Below are positions 43,170 through 51,918 of a stretch of 64,000 nucleotides of DNA, in pieces. Position numbers and translations under genes: made by a program. This stretch comes from Flavobacterium sp. SH_e (GTDB taxonomy: Bacteria; Bacteroidota; Bacteroidia; Flavobacteriales; Flavobacteriaceae): positions 305,540-369,539 of the forward strand of contig NZ_JAOVZN010000008.1 of NCBI RefSeq assembly GCF_025717045.1. The letters are read 5' to 3'. Below the pieces are notes generated by a model. It was not told where the DNA came from, made no database searches, and saw only the letters and a list, made by a program, of their open reading frames with translations. How positions within the stretch are numbered: the first letter of the stretch is position 1; every line of letters starts with the position of its first letter.

Positions 43170-44210
43170 ATGGATAAAAAGTACACAATTAAGGATATAG
43201 CGCAGATGGCTGGAGTTTCTAAGGGAACTGTAGATCGCGTTTTGCATAATAGAGGAAAAGTATCTCCTGCAGCACTGGAAAAAATCAATGAAGTTCTAAA
43301 CGTAATTGATTATGAACCGAACTTAATTGCCCGAAATTTAAAAAGCACAAAAGTTTATCGTATTTGCGTTTTACTTCCAGATCCTGCTTTCGATCCTTAC
43401 TGGCTTCCTTGTGTAAACGGAATTCAAGATGCTATAACAGAATTCAAAGCGTACAATGTAATTATAGAAATACATTATTTTAATCCAGAAAGCACAAAAT
43501 CTTTTTTAAAAACCAACGAAACCATAATAGCTCAATCGCCTGACGCCGTTTTACTGACCCCGCTTTTTCATAAGGAAACAGTAGAAATCATTAAACGATA
43601 TGACGAATTGGAAATTATGGTAAATACTTTTAATAACCAGGTTGAATCTTCTTCTATTAAAAGTTTTGTTGGACAAGATTTATACAAAAGCGGCCGTGTT
43701 GCTGCAAGTTTGATGAATTTAATTCTTCCAAAAGGCCAAATTGCAATAATCCATATTGACGAAAGCCTTAAAAATGCAGTTCACATGCAGGAAAAAGAAC
43801 GAGGTTTCAGAAGTTATTTTGAAGAAAAGAATCTTCCCGATTTCTCTTTAATTACACTTAAATTAAAATATTCCAACATCGAAACCAAGTTCGCTGCATT
43901 TGTTGACGAACATCCTGATTTGAGCGGTATTTTTATCACCACTTCCAAAGCATATCAAATAGCTTCTAGTCTATCAAATTTTGAAGACAAAAAGATTGCG
44001 CTTATTGGTTATGACTTGATTGAAAAAAATGTCAGTTTTTTAAATCAGGGACTTGTTCATTTTTTAATTCATCAAAATCAAAAAAGACAGGCATATTTGG
44101 GCGTAAGCACTTTAGCAGATCACTTTTTATTCAGAAAAGATATACCTGAAACTATTTTGCTGCCAATTGACATTATAAATGTCGAAAACGCCTCTTTTTA
44201 TGTTAGCTAG
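43170..44210 (+). CDS. LacI-family transcriptional regulator
   Basis: A 346-aa regulator. The N-terminal helix-turn-helix and hinge are KYTIKDIAQMAGVSKGTVDR then VLHNRGKVSPAALEKI (about 4-40). A periplasmic-binding-protein-like sensor domain follows (about 60-340: VYRICVLLPDPAFDPYWLP, FVGQDLYKSGRVAASLM, GIFITTSKAYQIAS, ALIGYDLIEKN). The ATG at 43170 begins the HTH and is preferred over TTG/ATT-like extensions upstream. A TATATTTG -7-like box ends six bases before this ATG, so a leaderless or very short leader transcript is possible. It is the obvious ligand-responsive controller of both arms of the locus. Confidence 0.92.
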   Translation: MDKKYTIKDIAQMAGVSKGTVDRVLHNRGKVSPAALEKINEVLNVIDYEPNLIARNLKSTKVYRICVLLPDPAFDPYWLPCVNGIQDAITEFKAYNVIIEIHYFNPESTKSFLKTNETIIAQSPDAVLLTPLFHKETVEIIKRYDELEIMVNTFNNQVESSSIKSFVGQDLYKSGRVAASLMNLILPKGQIAIIHIDESLKNAVHMQEKERGFRSYFEEKNLPDFSLITLKLKYSNIETKFAAFVDEHPDLSGIFITTSKAYQIASSLSNFEDKKIALIGYDLIEKNVSFLNQGLVHFLIHQNQKRQAYLGVSTLADHFLFRKDIPETILLPIDIINVENASFYVS

Positions 44211-44216
44211 AGTTTT

Positions 44217-44390
44217 TTTTGCCACGAAGACACTAAGACGCAAAGTTTTTTTGTTTAAATCTCGCAAAGTCGCAGAGGCGCAAAGTTTTTTATACTTTCG
44301 ATACCTTAATTATTTCCAGCTAAAGCTAAAGGCAATTCAAATTAGATTTCTTTAAAAAAAAACTTTGCGTCTTAGTGCCTTTGCGGCAAA
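44217..44390. repeat. GCCAC-type hairpin element, copy C
   Basis: The left arm from 44217 starts TTTGCCACGAAGACACTAAG; the right arm ending at 44390 is its approximate reverse complement (…CTTAGTGCCTTTGCGGCAAA). Internal CGCAAAG words recur (CTCGCAAAGTCGCAGAGGCGC). It fills the space between the convergent LacI and CBM9-like genes and ends exactly at the latter's stop, so it may act as a bidirectional terminator. Confidence 0.7.
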
Positions 44391-45029
44391 TCATTTCATC
44401 AACACAAACTTCCCAAAAGAAGAAGCGATATGAAAATTCGGTTCTGCAGTATTGGGATTAACCCACGAAATCCAAGTTGGCTTATATTCTCCTTTTTCAT
44501 CTTGAGAAAATTTAGCTCTATAAACCCCTGTCTCAATGATATTGTTTTGAATTAAATCAAATTCTTCTAACGAAGCTATACTGATTTTTCCCGCAACAGT
44601 AAACGAATTTTGCTTTTTTACTGATTGTATTTCCATTTGATTTTCTGGCCATTTCCAATTGTAATCGAAATTCCAGTTCGGATAAGCTTCAAAGTCCAAA
44701 ATGCGATTATCCACATCCATTTCCAGACAATAATATGGACTTAACTTTTCATCTTTTCTAAAAAACAGCTCTACCCTATCAGAATTACAAATACTTTCTG
44801 TAGAATCATCTTTTCTATCAATATAAATCTCTGAATCAAAAACTTGGAAATTAAAATAAAGATATTCCAAATCCCAAAGTGCTCTAAATTCAATTTTTGA
44901 AAACGAATCGCTTTTCCAAGGCGAACAAAAATCTGTTAGACAATTTGCTTTTGCCCAAAAAGATGGCTCTAAGATTTCGATCTCTTTTTTTTGATTTCTA
45001 TCGATTAAAATTACTTGATATTCTTTCAC
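44391..45029 (-). CDS. CBM9-like (DOMON-type) carbohydrate-binding protein, no signal peptide
   Basis: A 212-aa beta-sandwich protein of the CBM9/endoxylanase-like family: WDLEYLYFNFQVFDSEIYI, SDRVELFFRKDEK, YYCLEMDVDNRILDFEAYP, NSFTVAGKISIASLEEF and a closing TWISWVNPNTAEPNFHIASSFGKFVL. GTG at 45029 is the start (GTG AAA GAA TAT). No secretion signal is visible, so it is predicted cytoplasmic, unusual for a carbohydrate-binding module. It is encoded opposite to susC within the locus; its promoter must lie in the 45030-45370 region, and I cannot identify it. Confidence 0.82.
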   Translation of the reverse strand: MKEYQVILIDRNQKKEIEILEPSFWAKANCLTDFCSPWKSDSFSKIEFRALWDLEYLYFNFQVFDSEIYIDRKDDSTESICNSDRVELFFRKDEKLSPYYCLEMDVDNRILDFEAYPNWNFDYNWKWPENQMEIQSVKKQNSFTVAGKISIASLEEFDLIQNNIIETGVYRAKFSQDEKGEYKPTWISWVNPNTAEPNFHIASSFGKFVLMK

Positions 45030-45376
45030 GATTCAGGTTCTAATTTTTTGTTAATTTTTATTCTTTCAAAAAGTCAAGAATACTTCAAATTGATTTTGTT
45101 TTTCTGTTCTTTTTTAAGGTGACCAAGATAGTTTAAAATTGAATAGAAAAACAAGATACTTTTCTTAAAATAAACCAAAAAGCAGCTCTATTAAGCCATA
45201 AGAAAAGACTGCTTAATTTTTACGTTTTTAAACAGGTCTTTGCGAAATTCACAAGTTTTTTCAAAATCAGCATTTATTATTCAAAAATCACTCAGTTTTA
45301 AGAATACCTCTATTCCCAAAACATTTTAAAAATATCACATCGTTTTAAGCTAAAAAAAACGTTTCGTACAATTTTA

Positions 45377-45413
45377 TGTGCTCGAGAACATAAATTTTGT
45401 GTGTTCGAGCACA
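45377..45413. promoter_or_regulatory. Double LacI-type operator, susC side
   Basis: TGTGCTCGAGAACA (45377-45390) and TGTGTTCGAGCACA (45400-45413), again with centres 23 bp apart. It is the inverted near-copy of the site at 43074-43110. It lies upstream of the susC -33 box, a position more typical of activation than of steric repression. Confidence 0.8.
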
Positions 45414-45429
45414 TTTTTTGTGTTTTTTC

Positions 45430-45460
45430 TTGTTTTATAAAAATATAATCTATAGTTTCG
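45430..45460 (+). promoter_or_regulatory. Promoter of the susC operon
   Basis: TTG (45430-45432), 20-bp spacer, TAGTTTCG (45453-45460), one base from TAnnTTTG. Identical in sequence to the GHMP-arm promoter. Predicted start near 45467. Confidence 0.6.
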
Positions 45461-45707
45461 TCAGAGATTAATCTTAAAACTAAGTTAATTATGCAAAATT
45501 TCGGGTGATTTTTAATCTTCTGAAAAGGAGAAAACAGAACTAAATAAGCAGTATTTAGAGTAAAAAATAAAGCCTCCGTCTTGTATAAAAAACGACTCAA
45601 TCAAAAAGCAATTAAAAAGACAAAATGAATTTCCAGATCAAAAAAGAAATCTAAAACCTACAAACAAGAAAAAAACAATTAAACATTAACCAAAACCAAT
45701 TTAAAGT

Positions 45708-48700
45708 ATGAAATTATTAACCCAAAAAAAGCCAAGAGATTTTCGGATTAACAATTTATCCCGCAAAGAAATCGGATTAACAGTTCTTTCGTTATTAGTT
45801 TTTACATTTCAAGCTTCTGCGGCTTCTTCTATAAAAATTTCAGATAAAAACTATTCAGCGCTGTTTTTTGAAAAAACAGTAAAAGGAACTGTTACCGATC
45901 AAAATGGTTTACCTCTTCCTGGTGCCAATGTCGTGGTTAAAGGCTCTACAAAAGGTGTACAAACTGATGTTGATGGAAGTTTTGCCATTACAGTTCCTGA
46001 TAATGCTACAAAACTTGTGATTACTTACATTGGTATGGAAGATCAAGAAGTAACTATTGGAAGCACTCATCTAAAAATTGTCATGAAAGAAGCAGGACAA
46101 AAATTAGAAGAAGTTGTAATTGGATACGGAAAATCTAAGAAAAAAGACCTTACAGGTTCTGTGAGTTCGCTTAGTAAAGACAATTTAAACTTAGGCGGAA
46201 CTGTTGCAAACGTTGGTCAAGCTTTACAAGGACGTGCTTCTGGAGTTCAAGTGCAGCAAAACAGTTATGCGCCAGGAACTAACCCGTCTGTGGTAATTAG
46301 AGGTGGAAACTCGATTAATACTTCGAACGCTCCACTATATGTAGTGGACGGATTTATTACAAGTACAGGAGCTTCTATTAGTCCGAATGATATTGAAAAT
46401 ATTCAAATTTTGAAAGACGCCGCTTCTACAGCAATTTATGGTGCTCGTGGAGGAAATGGAGTTATTTTGATTACGACTAAAAAAGGAAAATCTGGAAAAA
46501 TGAACGTTGAAGCAGAGATTTCTGATGGTTTTCAAAACATTATAAAAGAGCCGTCTTTAGTAACTGGACAACAATACGCTGATATTCAGAATGCAATTGC
46601 TGCTGAAAATGGAAGACCGCCAGTTTTCCCTTCAAGTTTTCCAATTGCGAATACAAATTGGTTTGAAGCAGCAACTCGTCCTGGAGAGGTGCTTAACAGA
46701 ACGCTTACTTTTAGCGGAAGCGATCAAAACTCTAAATTCTTCCTTTCTGGAAACTATTTGAAACAAACTGGTGCTATTGAAAACACTGATTTTGAAAGAT
46801 ATAGTGTTAGAATGGGCGGCGAAAAAAGATTCAATGAGAGATTGAATATGGGAACAAATGTTTATGGCGCTGTTGCTGAAGGAAATAACAGTGATTTTGG
46901 TGATAATATTCTATCTCCGATGTTCTCAATCCAAACAGCTCCTCCAACTATTCCGATTTATAATGCTGATGGTTCTTATTACAAATATCAAGGAAAAGAT
47001 AATGCTTTAGCGCTTTTACTTGAACCTACAGATCACACTATCAACCGTTTGGTAAATGGAAGTATGTTTTTAGATTATCAAATTATTAAAGGTTTAACGT
47101 ATCACTTTGGTGCTGGTGCAGAATGGCAGGAAAATATACAAGGAAAATATACACCAAGTACATTAGTAGCCGGAGCAGCTTTAAAAGGTTCTGGCTCTGA
47201 AGAAAATAAAACCTATTTCAGATGGAGTACAGAGCAATATTTAACTTATAAATTTGATATTAAAGAAGTACATGCAATCACTGCAATGATTGGTACTTCA
47301 AACCAAAAAGATACTTACGAAAGAGTAAGAGCGGCCGGTACAGGTTTTTCTAGTGATTTACTGACTTACTACAATCTTCAAGGCGCTTCTGTTTATTTGA
47401 AACCTGAAACTGAAAAAACAGAAACTAAATTAACTTCTTACTTTGGAAGGTTAAATTATGCTTTCAATGACAAATATTTAGCAACTTTCACCATAAGAAA
47501 AGACGGTTCTTCTCGTTTTGGTCCAAATAACAGATTTGGTATTTTCCCTTCTGGAGCCGTTGCTTGGAAAATCTCTAACGAATCTTTCATGCAAAACGTA
47601 AAAGCAATTTCTGAACTTAAATTAAGAGCGAGTTACGGTATTACAGGAAATGATGGAATTGGAGACTATTCTTACATGAGCCGATTGACTTCTTGGGGTG
47701 TTACTATTTCACCAGACAATTTTGTAGCAGGTACAGAGCCCGCAAATTTAGCTAACCCAAATCTTAAATGGGAAGAAACAGCTCAAACCGATTTAGGTTT
47801 TGATTTAGGTTTATTTAATGACAAACTTTCTATCACTTTTGATGTTTATAAGAAGAGAACTTCTGATGCGCTTTTAAATGTTCCTGTTGGAGGATGGTGG
47901 GGATTTGGCACTCAAAGAGTTAACTCTGGAGTTATTGACAACAAAGGTCTTGAATTCGGAATCAGTACTGAAAATTTCAGATCTGATAAATTTTCTTGGA
48001 GAACTTCATTAAACATTGCTTACAATAAACAAGAGGTTGTTTCTCTTGCAGATAACGTAAAAATTATCAGCACAAATACTTCTAATCCAAGCGGAACCGT
48101 TTCTGGACAAGAATTTACAAGATTGGAGCCAGGAAAAGAAATGGGAGTTTTATACGGATATAAATATGCAGGTGTTATCAAAACTGGAGAGACTTACGCA
48201 CCTCAGCCTTTATCTGTACCTGGAGATCCAAAATATGTAGACGTTGATGGCGATGGAACTATTACAGCTGCTGACAGAACGTATTTAGGAAATTCTATTC
48301 CGCATTATTTAGCTGGTTTTAATAATGATTTTAGATATGGAAATTTTGATATGAATATCTTTTTCCAAGGCGCTTTTGATTATTCAGTTTACAATATGAC
48401 TGCAATGGTTGGCGAATCTTCTACTAGTACAGACGCATTAAACCGCTGGGTTGCTGGAACAAACGAAAATACAGATATTCCTAGAGATGGATATTACAAA
48501 AGCAAATACGGCAGTTATGTGAATTCAAAATTTGTTGAAGAAGCTTCTTATTTACGTTTGAAAAATGTTTCTATTGGATATTCTATTCCTGAAAGTGCTT
48601 TAAAAACGGTAAAATTTATTGACAGTATCAGATTGTATGCTATCGGACAAAATTTATTCACAATCACAAATTATTCTGGAAATGATCCTGAAGTAAACGG

Positions 48701-48794
48701 GCATTCATCTAACAATTTAGGTGGAGGAATCGATTTTAACTCATTCCCAGCTTCAAGAACATTTATACTTGGAATTAAAGTAGCAATTCACTAG
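45708..48794 (+). CDS. SusC/RagA family TonB-linked outer membrane transporter
   Basis: A 1028-aa outer-membrane barrel that imports oligosaccharides under TonB control. A long basic N-terminus precedes the signal segment (about 20-40, ending QASAAS). A CarboxypepD_reg-like domain (about 57-130: VKGTVTDQNGLPLPGANVVV) and TonB box-like KLEEVVIGYG are followed by the plug (VNVGQALQGRASGVQV, NAPLYVVDGFI, IQILKDAASTAIYGARGGNG) and a ~750-residue barrel ending in ASRTFILGIKVAIH. It pairs with the SusD gene 36 bp later. It is the first gene of the plus arm. Confidence 0.97.
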   Translation: MKLLTQKKPRDFRINNLSRKEIGLTVLSLLVFTFQASAASSIKISDKNYSALFFEKTVKGTVTDQNGLPLPGANVVVKGSTKGVQTDVDGSFAITVPDNATKLVITYIGMEDQEVTIGSTHLKIVMKEAGQKLEEVVIGYGKSKKKDLTGSVSSLSKDNLNLGGTVANVGQALQGRASGVQVQQNSYAPGTNPSVVIRGGNSINTSNAPLYVVDGFITSTGASISPNDIENIQILKDAASTAIYGARGGNGVILITTKKGKSGKMNVEAEISDGFQNIIKEPSLVTGQQYADIQNAIAAENGRPPVFPSSFPIANTNWFEAATRPGEVLNRTLTFSGSDQNSKFFLSGNYLKQTGAIENTDFERYSVRMGGEKRFNERLNMGTNVYGAVAEGNNSDFGDNILSPMFSIQTAPPTIPIYNADGSYYKYQGKDNALALLLEPTDHTINRLVNGSMFLDYQIIKGLTYHFGAGAEWQENIQGKYTPSTLVAGAALKGSGSEENKTYFRWSTEQYLTYKFDIKEVHAITAMIGTSNQKDTYERVRAAGTGFSSDLLTYYNLQGASVYLKPETEKTETKLTSYFGRLNYAFNDKYLATFTIRKDGSSRFGPNNRFGIFPSGAVAWKISNESFMQNVKAISELKLRASYGITGNDGIGDYSYMSRLTSWGVTISPDNFVAGTEPANLANPNLKWEETAQTDLGFDLGLFNDKLSITFDVYKKRTSDALLNVPVGGWWGFGTQRVNSGVIDNKGLEFGISTENFRSDKFSWRTSLNIAYNKQEVVSLADNVKIISTNTSNPSGTVSGQEFTRLEPGKEMGVLYGYKYAGVIKTGETYAPQPLSVPGDPKYVDVDGDGTITAADRTYLGNSIPHYLAGFNNDFRYGNFDMNIFFQGAFDYSVYNMTAMVGESSTSTDALNRWVAGTNENTDIPRDGYYKSKYGSYVNSKFVEEASYLRLKNVSIGYSIPESALKTVKFIDSIRLYAIGQNLFTITNYSGNDPEVNGHSSNNLGGGIDFNSFPASRTFILGIKVAIH

Positions 48795-48830
48795 TCTAAA
48801 ATGCTTTTTAGTAACATTAAATTTAGTAAA

Positions 48831-50342
48831 ATGAAAAAATATACAATCTTATTACTTTTACTTACCGCTGGGACACAGTTTTCGTGTAACCAAGATCTTG
48901 ATCCTACGGTATATAGCAGTTTGACTAATACCAATGGGTATCAAACAAAGTCAGATGCTATTGCGTCCATAAATTCTATTTATGGTAGGCTAAAAGGACC
49001 ATCTGTAGGCGATAACTTTTCGTATTGGGCTACAAGACACTTTGCTCTGACAGATATTGCTACCGATTTAGGACATTGTCAATACGGAGGAGATCCAGGA
49101 CAATTATCTTTAGGAACTTGGAGTTCTACAAATGGATTGCTTGCCGAAGACTGGAACGCAATGTATAAATTGATCGCAAATGCAAACAATGCAATTTTCA
49201 ACATAACACCAATGGGCGGAATTACAGCTGCAGAAAAAGCACAATTTATTGCTGAAGCTAAATTCTTAAGATGTTCTGCTTATATGGATTTGACCGATTC
49301 TTGGGGACCTGTTATTTTAATTACCGAAGCGAACTTAGGAAATCCAGGATATTTAGATCAGACTCCGCCATCTTCTGTTGAAGAAATCGACGCTTTCATT
49401 ATCAAAGAATTGACTGAAGCTGCTGATGTATTGCCGGTTAATTATGAAAACAACGAAATTTATGGTACAAACGATGTAGGCCGTGCAACAAAAGGTGCAG
49501 CTCTTACTTTACTAGCAAAACTTTATATGAGAAGCCACGATTGGCAAAAAGTAGTGACTTTGACAAAACAAGTAATGGATTTAAACCAATACAGCCTTTA
49601 CCCTTCTTATTTAGGTTTGTTTAAAGAAAGTAACAAATGGTGCAGCGAAAATATTTTTTCTTCGTTAAGTGATGCTAACACAAATGGAACTGAGTTACTA
49701 AATCATTTTGGACCAATCGATCATCCAGTTGTACAAAACAGATGGCAGTACTATACTGTAAACTGGGATTTCTACAATACTTTTGGAGATGAAGATGAGA
49801 GAAAACAATGTTTCTTCCCAGAATTTATGGGAACAGATGGTTTACTTCACAAACAAGCACCATCATTAGGAGCTGAACCGCCAGAAGGAGAATTTTATAT
49901 GCCAGACGTTTCTACTAAAAAATACGCTGATGACGAGACAACAACTTATTATGATGGTCACAGTGTAAACATTCTTCGTTATGCAGATGTATTGTTGAGC
50001 AGAGCTGAAGCATTAAACGAAATTAGCGGTCCAACAAGTGAGGCTATCGATCTTATCAACAGAGTAAAAGCGAGATCTCATGCAAAATTATTGGTTTTGG
50101 CAGGTCAGACTCAAGAAACTTTGAGAGATGCCATTTTACAGGAAAGAGGCTGGGAATTTTTCTACGAAGGAAAACGTCGTCAAGATTTGATTAGAATGAA
50201 CAAATATGATGTTTTAGTAAATGCATATCATCTTAGAGTTGGTGAAGCCGCTTTAGTGAAAATGCCACAAAACAAATATTATACTTATCCGCAGAGTCAG
50301 GTTAACCTTAATCCGAAATTGAGTAACGCCGATAGACAATAA
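48831..50342 (+). CDS. SusD/RagB family glycan-binding lipoprotein
   Basis: A 503-aa surface lipoprotein that caps the SusC barrel and binds glycan. The ATG at 48831 starts the lipoprotein signal (MKKYTILLLLLTAGTQFSC, Cys19); the in-frame ATG at 48801 would add ten residues before it and is less likely. SusD features: AEAKFLRCSAYMDLTDSWG, TKGAALTLLAKLYMRSHDW, ILRYADVLLSRAEALNE, then the C-terminal ILQERGWEFFYEGKRRQDLIRM. Followed by a perfect 18-bp hairpin that could reduce read-through into the downstream genes. Confidence 0.96.
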   Translation: MKKYTILLLLLTAGTQFSCNQDLDPTVYSSLTNTNGYQTKSDAIASINSIYGRLKGPSVGDNFSYWATRHFALTDIATDLGHCQYGGDPGQLSLGTWSSTNGLLAEDWNAMYKLIANANNAIFNITPMGGITAAEKAQFIAEAKFLRCSAYMDLTDSWGPVILITEANLGNPGYLDQTPPSSVEEIDAFIIKELTEAADVLPVNYENNEIYGTNDVGRATKGAALTLLAKLYMRSHDWQKVVTLTKQVMDLNQYSLYPSYLGLFKESNKWCSENIFSSLSDANTNGTELLNHFGPIDHPVVQNRWQYYTVNWDFYNTFGDEDERKQCFFPEFMGTDGLLHKQAPSLGAEPPEGEFYMPDVSTKKYADDETTTYYDGHSVNILRYADVLLSRAEALNEISGPTSEAIDLINRVKARSHAKLLVLAGQTQETLRDAILQERGWEFFYEGKRRQDLIRMNKYDVLVNAYHLRVGEAALVKMPQNKYYTYPQSQVNLNPKLSNADRQ

Positions 50343-50348
50343 AAATCC

Positions 50349-50397
50349 AAAATCAAGAATAGACAGTTAAATGTCTGTCTATTCTTGATTTTTAATA
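50349..50397 (+). terminator. Hairpin after SusD
   Basis: Perfect 18-bp stem (50349-50366 and 50375-50392, starting AAAATCAAGAATAGACAG) with an 8-nt loop, followed by T-rich sequence. It may terminate or attenuate transcription between susCD and the enzyme genes. Confidence 0.7.
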
Positions 50398-50437
50398 CGA
50401 ATAAGGTACTTTCTGTTTCACAAAAGAAGCTTTTGAA

Positions 50438-51844
50438 ATGATTAAAAAATTAATACAAAAAGGAAGTTTTATTTTAGTCCTGCTAGCAATGGCAAGCTGT
50501 TCTAAAAATCAAGGTATCTCAAATATCAATATTGGAATTCATGGCAACAACGAATTGAAAATTCAAATCGATGTTACTACGAATGACCAGACTCAGGTAT
50601 ACGCAGAATATTGGTCAGACAAAAAAGGAAAGAATAGTAAAATCACAACTCCTATTTCAAAATCTGGACAAAAACATTCTTTGGTACTTTGCAATATTAC
50701 ACCAGAAACCAGTTATAGCTATCAATTGTTTACAGTTCAGGACGGCGAAAAAAAGCCAAGTAAAATTTATACGTTTAAATCAAGAAAACTTCCAGAATGG
50801 CTTCAAAAACAATTCAAAGCCAATTGCCCAAAACCTGAATTACTTCCGCAAAACTTTAAAAAAGGTTTTATGCTTTTAGCGAAAAGAGAAACTCCAGGAA
50901 CGGCTTATATTGTTGATTACAAAGGAAATTTAAGATGGTATCATACGCTTGAAGGAACTGGTTTTAAAGTTCCTCATTTCACAAAAGAACAAACCATTCT
51001 TTCTATTTTAGGTACAAATGACGAACCGACAAGTTACGGAAGCGAGATTTTAGAAATCAATCTTCAAGGCGATACTTTAATACATATTAAAAAAGGGCAA
51101 GGCGATTTAAAACAAGTTATTCATCATGAAATTATTAAAAAATCGGCAAACGAAATTGTTACTATAACTGTCGATCAAAAAATAATGGATTTGACTTCTA
51201 TTGGAGGAAAAAAACAAGATACAATCAACGGAGACGGAATTCTGATTTTAGATAAAAAAGGAAAACAGCTTTGGAAATGGAGTGTTTTCGACGACTTAGA
51301 TCCTTTAAAAGACAAAGATTTACTGAAAAACAAAAAAGATTGGACACACGCCAACAGTTTGAATTATGATACAGACGGAAACTTTCTAATCTCTTTCTAC
51401 AACAATGGTCAGATTTGGAAAGTAAATGCAAAAACTGGAAAAGTGATGTGGAAATTAGGAAAAGGCGGAAACATGAAAATGACGCCAGAAAGTAATTTCT
51501 CTCAGGCGCACGCAGCACATATCGATCAAGAAGGAAGTTTACTGTTTTTTGACAATGGTGTCGATATAAAACAATCTTCCGTTTTTGCTCTAAAAGTTGA
51601 TGAAAAATCAAATTCAGTAAAACTGGATTTTCATATAAAATTGCCAAAAGAAATTTACAACGACAGAATGGGAAGTGCTTATATGATTGATAAAGATGCC
51701 ATTTTAGTCTGTTGTTCAAAAAGACATATTACGGTTTTAACGAATAAAAAAGGGGTGCTTTTATGGGCTTTAGAATCTGAAATTCCACCATACAGAACAA
51801 TCTTTATTCCTGAAGAAAAACTAAAACCTTTTCTTCTAAATTAG
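50438..51844 (+). CDS. Arylsulfate sulfotransferase (ASST) family lipoprotein
   Basis: A 468-aa lipoprotein (signal ends AMASC, Cys21) with an N-terminal Fn3-like domain (about 28-113) and a six-bladed propeller typical of ASST. PAPS-independent ASSTs move sulfate between phenolic esters using a histidine. Candidate active-site His are 229/230 (VIHHEII), 304 (DWTHANSL) and 358/361 (SQAHAAH). The conserved Arg expected after LIS[F/L] reads Tyr321 (FLISFYNNGQ), so activity may be altered. It lies in the SusCD arm, suggesting action on sulfated glycan or a binding role. Family call good; reaction uncertain. Confidence 0.85.
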   Translation: MIKKLIQKGSFILVLLAMASCSKNQGISNINIGIHGNNELKIQIDVTTNDQTQVYAEYWSDKKGKNSKITTPISKSGQKHSLVLCNITPETSYSYQLFTVQDGEKKPSKIYTFKSRKLPEWLQKQFKANCPKPELLPQNFKKGFMLLAKRETPGTAYIVDYKGNLRWYHTLEGTGFKVPHFTKEQTILSILGTNDEPTSYGSEILEINLQGDTLIHIKKGQGDLKQVIHHEIIKKSANEIVTITVDQKIMDLTSIGGKKQDTINGDGILILDKKGKQLWKWSVFDDLDPLKDKDLLKNKKDWTHANSLNYDTDGNFLISFYNNGQIWKVNAKTGKVMWKLGKGGNMKMTPESNFSQAHAAHIDQEGSLLFFDNGVDIKQSSVFALKVDEKSNSVKLDFHIKLPKEIYNDRMGSAYMIDKDAILVCCSKRHITVLTNKKGVLLWALESEIPPYRTIFIPEEKLKPFLLN

Positions 51845-51876
51845 AAAAGTTGAAAGCATAAAAACTCAAAATAATA

Positions 51877-51903
51877 CCTAACAGGTTTTAAAAACCTGTT
51901 AGG
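51877..51903 (+). terminator. Hairpin between the ASST-like and cytochrome genes
   Basis: 13-bp arms CCTAACAGGTTTT / AAAACCTGTTAGG separated by a single A, so the practical loop is a few bases. A-rich sequence follows instead of a T-run, so it may be an RNA-processing or repeat hairpin more than a terminator. Confidence 0.45.
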
Positions 51904-51918
51904 ATAAAAATTCTAATC

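Larger units (their letters stand above)
45030..45707. other. 678-bp intergenic region: regulatory cassette and long susC leader
   Basis: 45030-45370 is very AT-rich, and I see no gene or strong motif. 45376-45461 is the promoter/operator cassette. 45467-45707 would be a susC leader of about 240 nt, A-rich, with a tiny frame ATG-CAA-AAT-TTC-GGG-TGA at 45490. Longer open frames on the minus strand here (45310-45600) have no coding character. Confidence 0.6.

Noticed and set aside
45310..45600. 96-codon minus-strand frame across the susC promoter region
   Set aside because: It reads through the operator/promoter cassette and has no recognisable domain or plausible start.
50571..50879. 102-codon frame inside the ASST-like gene
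   Set aside because: Shadow frame of a gene with clear homology; composition is not protein-like.
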